Both the position numbers and the translations under genes were made by a program. From Phyllostachys edulis (taxonomy: Eukaryota > Streptophyta > Magnoliopsida > Poales > Poaceae), in assembly GCA_036346405.1 (NCBI GenBank), contig CM070557.1, positions 57,542,016 to 57,606,015 of the forward strand: a DNA stretch of 64,000 nucleotides. The letters are read 5' to 3'. Each line of letters opens with the position of its first letter. Position 1 is the first letter of the stretch. The notes beneath the pieces were generated by a model. That model was not told the origin of the DNA. It searched no databases and saw nothing but the letters and a program-made list of their open reading frames with translations. Below, piece after piece: positions 57,701 through 64,000 of the stretch.

Positions 57701-60230
57701 AGCTTGCTTTCTTTGCAGTATGCTCTCCGCAAATTATACCATGAGAGCCCGCGTCTTGTTTGTGTTCTATATACTTCTACCACATGTGGTCCTTGCAGAA
57801 CCTTAAAACCAATTTTGAACAAGGTTGGTTTTTGAAAATTGAAGTTGAATTTTGAACATCATGAGACATTATTCTAAATAAAATGGGCCTTGATAAGCAA
57901 CTATTCTTGCAACTACCCAACTAAATGTAAATCTAGAAATAACTTTACTTTCTACTCGTCATTCTAGTTTCCCTTGATCATTGTGCATTTATAATGACAA
58001 GCCAGGACTTCAGATTTGGACATGCTAGGAGCATGCCGAAGTTCATTTCTCTGATGTAGAAATAAAATCCCTAATCCTTAATGAAAAGCTGAATCTAACA
58101 AGATACGGATCCAAATGTGCTAAATGAGTTGAATCAGCAAATGCTTATACTGTGTGCGTTGCATCGCTGCAAATTATATAAGGTTGCAGTGTTGCAATCA
58201 CCTTGGAGCTGTGAAATGTATTTGAAAACCCATGAGAACTGCATGGTGCAATTCAAGGTGCCAAGATACTTCTCAGTCATAAATAGCACCAATACTAGAT
58301 TAATATTGGTCCCAAGTCCCAACACTTCTATTTCGTTGGTTTATTTCTAAATCTTATTTGCTTTCAACACACGCCACTAATCAATGCCATCAATTTCTTA
58401 GGGTGTTGGTATATGTCTATTACATTGGGCACAAAGATTGATACCATTTTAGATGAATCAGGTGAACCACCTAATATCATCTGATAGCTGATAGATTGTT
58501 CTATGCCAGCAATCTGACAATGTATGGATGTGATTTCAGCATCTTCTCTTGTTTTAACTTTCTGAATTTCTTATACGCTGTACATCACGGTTTTTTCTAT
58601 GCTTGGTGATAAGCTGTGTGATCACAATAGTAGGAACTAGGAACCTAAGTTAAAAGTTAAAACTAATAGTTGCTCTACTAACATTGGGTGAAGCACTGCA
58701 ACCGCAACACACTTGCTGATGTTATGCTAATGCTATAAAAGTTCTCATTGCATCAGCTGTACATCAGTACATGTGTTAGTTTGGTTGTTTGTTTTGATGC
58801 TTGCTAATATTGATGTTTTTCTCTAGGTTATTGATGAGTTTGATGAATATGTTCATTTTGTTGAAATTGACATTGAGGAGGATCCTGAAATAGCAGAAGC
58901 TGCAGGCATCATGGGAACACCATGTGTTCAATTTTTTAAAAATAAAGAAATGCTCAGGTTTGCCATCTTTACTTAGATTGGTTTGGCTAGTTTTCTTTTC
59001 TATGCTATAAAATCAATTAATGTTTACAATTATTTGCTCTCTTCTAGGAAATGGTTTATTTCATATATTTTTTTCTAAAGAATACTGAACTACACATGCA
59101 ACCTAATATGCATCTTTGCTAAATATTGGATGAGCTGGTATATGAGTATTTTCTTGTACTTAGTCAATCTTCTTGCTTTATTATTGCAACATTTTTTTAT
59201 ACGTTTTACATCACTCTTTAACTTTTCCTTTTGGTAGCAACAATACAAAAATGACTCAATAGCCATCATGAATGTTGCACTTTCGAATAGTCAGGTTGTG
59301 CTAGAATAGCAAATCCTATGGTACACATTTGTTGGATCCGGACACAAGTTGGACCTGAGATGTTGCCATCCTGAAAATGAGGCCAAATTACACAAATAAC
59401 TGATAGCATGTATGTATTGCTGAAAATGAGGCTAAATCACACAAATAACCGATAGCATGTATGCATGCCTAGAGAGAGAGATAAGCGTCCAACACCTTTG
59501 TATTGAGCACCAAATTTGTGTTTCTGTTCATTAACGCCATTTCTGTGACGTTAAGTTTTGTTCGAAGTATAGTAAATAGTTACCAGAAACGTGGTTCGTC
59601 TGAGTCGTGGTACGAGATTCGGATTCGTAGTTCGTCACATTTTCTTCCAATTTCCACTACGAACACGACCCCATACCCTAAACTGGTTCGGGTTCGACGA
59701 ATCCGGTTCGCGATTCGCGGGGTTTTATAGCGAATCTGGTAACTATAGTTTGACAGCATAAATATAGCCTCTTTGCAGGGCTTTCTAATGGCAACATATC
59801 ACAACACTAGGTCATACAGAAGGAATTTTGTCCGGGGAAACAAACCTTCAACCATGCGCGTTGAATGTGAGATTTTTTTATTAAAAAACTATGCACCGAA
59901 CTTTAGATAGAAAGTTAATCATAATATTGTTCAAACATGAACAACATATGGTAGAAAAATTGCATCATAAAAGAGATTTGGTTAGGTCCATTGTCAGCTC
60001 TGCCTATAATGTTTCGTCTTGATATGTTGCATGTTGAAGTTCTCTTCCAACTAAAATGTTCAAAGCCAAATATGTCGAACTTCTTGGCTGCTGTGGAACT
60101 CCCTTGTTGCCAAGTTTATATGATGCACAGGAACACCTTTCTGATCTTTCTTAATCTTGGAACACGCAGGACTGTCTCTGGTGTTAAAATGAAGAAGGAA
60201 TATCGGGAGTTTATTGAGTCGAACAAATGA
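48771..60230 (+). CDS. NTRC: NADPH-thioredoxin reductase C (chloroplast), with apparent exon 1 frameshift
   Basis: Ten exons: 48771-48940, 49114-49327, 49413-49518, 50512-50777, 51335-51614, 57042-57149, 57549-57635, 57719-57823, 58827-58957, 60170-60230 (about 508 residues). The reductase part has the FAD site VGSGPAGYTAAIYAARA, GGQLMTTTEVENFPGFP, the redox CAIC pair (about residues 196-199), the NADPH site VVGGGDTATEEAIYL and GVFAAGDVQ. The fused C-terminal thioredoxin domain has TTCGPCRTLKP (CGPC about 433-436) and GTPCVQFF; it ends REFIESNK. NTRC uses NADPH to reduce 2-Cys peroxiredoxins and tune chloroplast redox. Exon 1 is odd: ATG 48771 gives MAVTRLAVAAPAF but is one base out of frame with SRRRRVSLPS..ASPPS. 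Intron 1 is GC-AG. Intron 5 holds a copia element. Confidence 0.93.
49851..49871. repeat. (CT)n microsatellite in NTRC intron 3
   Basis: Uninterrupted CT run, followed by three diverged copies of CTTTTACTGCAGCACTACAA plus GAGAT (about 49880-50000). Confidence 0.85.
51623..51750 (+). repeat. copia-2 5' LTR
   Basis: 128 bp, TGTTAGATG..ATTCATAACA. Confidence 0.93.
52323..56504 (+). pseudogene. copia-2 gag-pol, all domains present but broken
   Basis: Order of parts: gag from ATG 52323 (VFVPRCPVIFDGLNYRDWF); CCHC knuckle CTYCNKDRHQAQFC (about 53180); protease WILDSGASFHMTSDSNN; integrase VHSDVWGPAPF, YYIIFIDDFSRHTWIYF and NNVTERKHRHLLETARALML; reverse transcriptase ITCKWVYKVKTRSDGSLERN, SQLDVKNTFLNSEL and the YVDDMIITG active site (about 55620); RNase H YSDATWASDR, SRSSAEAELRAMA and ending PSEFQLADFFTKA. 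At least seven in-frame stops (for example 52773, 52885, 53287, 53516, 54232, 54290, 55270) fit CAG to TAG or CGA to TGA, and several frameshifts occur (e.g. near 53000, 53690 and 55480). Confidence 0.92.
56574..56701 (+). repeat. copia-2 3' LTR
   Basis: 128 bp, begins TATTAGATG (the expected TG has become TA) and ends ATTCATAACA. Confidence 0.92.
59371..59468. repeat. 49-bp tandem duplication in NTRC intron 9
   Basis: CTGAAAATGAGGC begins copies at 59371 and 59420, each running to TAGCATGTATG. Confidence 0.85.
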
Positions 60231-60865
60231 GGTGAACCAAATATGCGTTTCAAGTTTTTGAAGTGTGATGGTCGTCGTTTGCCCATACCGAGTATTTTTA
60301 GATGCCACGCTGGTGGCCAATTTTTGGTGAAATTTTCAGATGAGCATGTTGTAGTGCGATGTCAGAGAAAATTAACCAATCGCTCTTATTGAATTCAGTG
60401 GCACAAAATATATTCTTTGTTGTACAACTTGTTGACCCCCAACTGATCGTTGTGTTAATAATGTGCATACGTAATCTATTTGCTACGAACAAAACTTGAA
60501 AGATGTCAAGGAAAAAGGAACACTTCTTATGTTGATTAGCCCCAGAAGTCTGTAATGTGAAGTGTTCCTATATACGTTTGCTGAAGCAGCCAGAGATGAA
60601 TATTTCATAAAAGGAAATAAATCTTCTGTGGAGGATCAGACAGCGAAGGAGAGACCCTCGAGAGAGAATTTATTTCCCCTGACACCGGAACAAGCCACCT
60701 GCCCAATCCCCACCTCAAATAACCTCGCCATCTACCCACGTCAATCAGCCCAAAAAAACGTAACAAAACCCGCACAGCCACACGCCCCCGCGAGCCCCTA
60801 CCGAACCGTCCCGAAATCCCCACCGCCACCGCCACCGCACGCGCCGCGGCAACGGCAACGCCGCA
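60231..60865. other. NTRC 3' flank and PLA2-like gene promoter
   Basis: A/T-rich to about 60640, then increasingly C-rich toward the PLA2-like ATG. The long frame from 60562 that enters the PLA2 exon is in a different register and has no domain. Confidence 0.4.
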
Positions 60866-61716
60866 ATGGAGGTCGCTTCCCCATCCCCTTCCCCGCCGCC
60901 TCCTTCCAAGCCGCCGCTCCGCCTCAACCCGGTCCTCCGCCCGCCCCCGACCACACCTCCCCCCGTGACGTCTCCCCCACGGCCCAGCGCCAACCCTCTC
61001 ACCTCCTTCCTCTCCTCCCTCTTCCCCCGCCTCCAGCGGCCGAAGCAACCGGGCTCCCCCGCCGCGCCGCGGAAGGCGGAGGCGGAGCGGCAGCTGGTGG
61101 GTTGCTCGGTGCCGCTGTTCCGGCCGTACGTGGCGCAGCTGCCGTGGCACGGGGGCGCGCGGGCGTGGCTGTCGCGGATGTTCCCGCGCTACGGCCACTA
61201 CTGCGGGCCGAACTGGTCCAGCGGCAAGGAGGCCGGCTCCGTCCTCTGGGACCGCCGCCCCGTCGACCACCTCGACTTCTGCTGCTACTGCCACGACATG
61301 GCCTACGACACCCACGACCAGGCGCAGCTCCTCCGCGCCGACCTCACCTTCCTCCGCTGCCTCGAGAGCAGCCGCCAGACGCCCGCCCGCGACGGCGTCG
61401 CAGCCGCCGCCATCTACCGCTCCATGTGCATCTTCGGTGAGCCACCACCCTGAACCACTCGCTCTTTCCGGCGAATTCTTGTGTAGTATGTGTGCATTAC
61501 GTTTGTGAATGAAAGATCGGTGAAGAATCCTTTGGTCTAATGTAAGATTGGTGCGCTGATGCGCGTGCAGGGCTCAAGGCGACACTGATACCTTACCGGA
61601 CGAACCTCGTGCGGCTGCAAACCGGGCCGAATTATGCCGGCGTCTTTGCCGATTTTGTGAAGAGGATCGCGTCGTCGTCGGGCAGGTCGACCGGCAGCGA
61701 GAAGCAAAGATTGTGA
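60866..61716 (+). CDS. Phospholipase A2-like protein
   Basis: Two exons, 60866-61436 and 61571-61716, joined by a GT-AG intron of 134 bp, give 238 residues. The start is the ATG in CGCAATGGAGGTC. The N-terminal 75 residues are Pro/Ser-rich with no clear secretory signal, possibly an organelle-targeting or disordered region. The PLA2 core follows: a calcium-loop-like YGHYCGPNWSSG (about 109-120) and DHLDFCCYCHDMAYDTHDQ (about 134-152), which holds the His-Asp catalytic pair and flanking cysteines. Classic plant secretory PLA2s are smaller and carry a signal peptide, so this is the longer 'phospholipase A2 family protein' type. Hydrolysis of the sn-2 ester of phospholipids is the family activity; this protein's substrate is unknown. 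Confidence 0.88.
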
Positions 61717-62698
61717 GGGGCAACTGTGTTGTTGTTGAGGTGGCAACGGCGCTGAATTTCGTGTGGAAGTTTTGATTTGCGTGCGGCGAGGTAACTTATG
61801 TATCCTTCCTGTCTAATTGTAGCAACTGATGAGAGAAACTTGGAATTCTTACTGCGAATATTGCTTAGCTTAGCACATGATTGCATCAACAATGTGCCTC
61901 GTCTTTCTTTGGTGACAAAATCAACGCATCTTAGAACAGCAAGGAAGGATGTTACACTGCTGATTAAAACAAGTCTCGTCCTACACCCCTGATGCAATAT
62001 GCGGAAGCTCTACTGGATTCTTTGCGACCAAACGAGAGAGAAATAACGAACCTCGCAACAGCAACTGACATTGTTCCCTAGTCTCCACAGCTCTAAACTT
62101 GCACACATGACAGCTGAATCCTGAGCGTTACGGTTCAACAGCGTCTTCCCTCAACGTTAACTCCACACAGGTTGTCCATGAAGTTGCAATATGATCTTTT
62201 CATTCACCCGGATCCTGAAGTCAGGTTTGTAGCCCTTCAGGCGGACCTTCATGACACATCTTGTGACGATAAATAATGCATTGCATAAGGCAGGATTTTA
62301 ACATATTTCTCTTATACTAGAGAGCACACAAGCCTAGCATCTGCCAAGGAAGCCAGTAAGTGCATCGATCACTCGGGGAATCAGATTTAACTTCATTTCG
62401 TCCATTGAACGGTCTGAATGATCATACAAAGAATGCTTTCCAAGATGTATATTATTGCTGTGCTGTGCGAGGAACACACCTGGGCTATGAAACAAGGAGG
62501 CTACCTTAACAATCTCCTCTGTATTTCATTGATCAAATTATTAATCCCAATGTAGTCAGAATTCAGCCCTATTTTCAAGGGATTGTTACATCTACTGGAC
62601 TACAGGAACACACTTGGAATTCCCAAGTGTGGAAATAATTACTGTCTGTATTTAACAGACATCCTATTGCATGTATGGTCCATAATTGGAGCAAGGAT
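61717..62698. other. 3' flank of the PLA2-like gene
   Basis: No exon is supported. It includes the PLA2 3' untranslated region and, farther right, probably that of the minus-strand exon at 62699-62816. Confidence 0.35.
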
Positions 62699-62816
62699 CT
62701 AACTTGTCCTCACATAAGCATGTGGGAATAACCTTGGGAAGTAAGCGTGCTTCGCTTTGACAATCAACCAATACAGAAAGAAGCAAGGGATATGAGCAGT
62801 GGCCATGGCGAGGTAC
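62699..62816 (-). CDS. Possible terminal exon of a minus-strand gene (unassigned)
   Basis: Reading the minus strand, a TCTGGTGCAG acceptor at 62817 is followed by an open frame with a hydrophobic stretch (YLAMATAHIPCFFLYWLIV), a basic segment KAKHAYFPRLFPHAYVRTS and TAG at 62701-62699. It looks like the end of a membrane protein, but upstream exons to the right are not identifiable and the family is not recognised. Confidence 0.3.
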
Positions 62817-63185
62817 CTGCACCAGATTAGCGTTGTTGTAACTTGTAAGGACCGCATGATTGATGGATAACAAGGAGAAACAGAGGTGATAGAAGCCCAT
62901 ACCATAGAGGAGCCCTAGATGATGAAAGGTCAAGAAATGGGTAAGGCACCTGGAGAAGATGGTAACACAATTACATCATCAAAGGTAGAACTCACAATGT
63001 TTTTCTTGGAGTGTGTAGTGAGCCCTTATTTCAAATGCATGCATACTGAACTGAATGAATATATCAGCATACACGCACCAGCTAGAACTAGAATTATTTT
63101 GGAATTAGGATACACTTTACTAATTAGACCACAGCAATTTTTATTTTCTGTTGGAAAAATCTAAATTTGGTCGTTTCGTACTCTT

Positions 63186-63519
63186 GGGAGTATGTACTCC
63201 CATTTCCAATATACCACTTAAACGGATATATTATACTTCTTTACCACTTTCAGTATACTTAAATACCAATTATAAGATACTCCAATGTGACTTGGTTGAA
63301 AATTTTCTATTGGGGCCCTTTATTTTTGTTATATACCCCTTTTCATATATAAAGAGAAGTATATACATAAAATTTGCTATAAAAAGTGGACTTTCATGAA
63401 ATTTTTCATAGAACTCGCTTTGGAGTATCTTATAATCATTATTGGAGTATGCTCAAATAGATAAAAAGGTATCATCATATGATTTAAGTGGTATATGAGA
63501 GGTGGGAGTATGTACTTCA
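63186..63519. mobile_element. Foldback MITE, ~330 bp
   Basis: Left arm GTATGTACTCCCA, AATATACCACTTAAA, ATTATAAGATACTCCAA; right arm TTGGAGTATCTTATAAT, TTTAAGTGGTATAT, TGGGAGTATGTAC. Arms of about 100 bp are inverted around a ~110-bp A/T-rich centre. TSD unclear. Confidence 0.65.
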
Positions 63520-63535
63520 GAGTATCTTATATTTT

Positions 63536-63538
<3 letters not shown>

Positions 63539-63614
<76 letters not shown>
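63539..63614. repeat. Compound (AT)n(AC)n microsatellite
   Basis: About 29 AT units run straight into about nine AC units. Confidence 0.97.
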
Positions 63615-63615
<1 letters not shown>

Positions 63616-64000
63616 TTCTATGTCAAAGTCATGCAATGACCCTCGCTGTACAGGTGACAATTCAGAACAGTCACCCCAAGGATATGTCCAACGCATGTCT
63701 AGATCTCTTGAACAAACTATGTCACATACTCACATGGCCACGGAAGAGCACATTTAGCAATTCAGAATGCAGTCACACATGACACACCCTCAGTATGTCC
63801 AACACATGTCCAGATTTCTTAGATAAACTAGGTCACATGGGCATGGAAGAGCACACATGTATGACGCATTGCAGCATTCTACAGAAACTATTCCATTTTA
63901 TTTTCTACTTTTATTTAAGAAAAATATAGTACCAACTTCTGGTTTTTCTTACAAGTCAATGGGATTTTAATATATAAACAATGCTCAAACTTTGTATCTT

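Larger units (their letters stand above)
62817..64000. other. A/T-rich intergenic or intronic sequence to the window edge
   Basis: Contains a foldback MITE and a long microsatellite. Near 63640-63850, two diverged copies of CAGTCAC..CAGTATGTCCAACACATGTC-like text (about 125 bp apart) form a direct duplication. No exon is supported. Confidence 0.35.

Noticed and set aside
60562..61440. 292-residue frame overlapping the PLA2-like exon
   Set aside because: It is in another register; the PLA2 frame carries the catalytic motifs, a good ATG context and an intron that preserves frame.
1..64000. CRISPR arrays, bacterial operons or ribosome-binding sites
   Set aside because: Spliced nuclear genes and plant transposons throughout; no regularly spaced repeat array with unique spacers was seen.

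Overview
The window is plant nuclear DNA, almost certainly from a grass (Poaceae). GC-rich first exons sit beside AT-rich introns, the five recognisable host genes are typical grass genes, and about two thirds of the sequence is nested transposable elements of families common in grasses (MULEs, Tourist- and Stowaway-like MITEs, Ty1/copia, solo LTRs with very long LTRs). There is no CRISPR array or operon, and I could support no rRNA or tRNA gene.

Host genes, left to right: the 3' end of a GT61 glycosyltransferase (3-692, +); an unassigned last exon (20034-20129, +); a small TRAF-type zinc-finger, tail-anchored protein (23998-26356, +, 5 exons); an HhH-GPD DNA glycosylase family gene (29045-27017, -, 5 exons); chloroplast NADPH-thioredoxin reductase C, NTRC (48771-60230, +, 10 exons); a phospholipase A2-like gene (60866-61716, +, 2 exons); and a possible last exon of a minus-strand gene (62816-62699).

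The glycosylase and NTRC genes are head to head. Without transposons their ATGs would be only about 0.6 kb apart. That intergenic space holds a roughly 1.4-kb non-autonomous MULE ('element X') that nested insertions have swollen to 19.1 kb (29278-48395): a Pack-MULE carrying an LRR receptor-kinase fragment, a Tourist-like MITE, a solo LTR inside that MITE, a deleted copia element inside that LTR, a 293-bp tandem duplication, a second solo LTR, and a second MULE ('element Y') with a mudrA-like remnant. Many boundaries were fixed by finding matching target-site duplications (TSDs) by eye.

Between the GT61 gene and the TRAF gene lies a very large MULE ('MULE-1', about 1326-16188). It has long inverted termini that both contain telomere-like TTAGGG runs. 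All three of its genes point the same way: a mudrA-like transposase, a plant-mobile-domain (PMD/MAIN-like) gene and a small Cys-rich ORF, each with a TATA-like box. A 3.8-kb solo LTR interrupts the PMD gene. All three genes are dead, and nearly every in-frame stop fits a C-to-T change (CAG/CAA/CGA/TGG to stop), the decay expected of methylated DNA.

NTRC carries a 5.1-kb copia element only 8 bp inside intron 5, a GC-AG first intron, and an apparent 1-nt frameshift in its transit-peptide exon. Coordinates of exons and element ends come from manual reading of splice sites, frames and TSDs. Family names come from recognised motifs, not from a database search.
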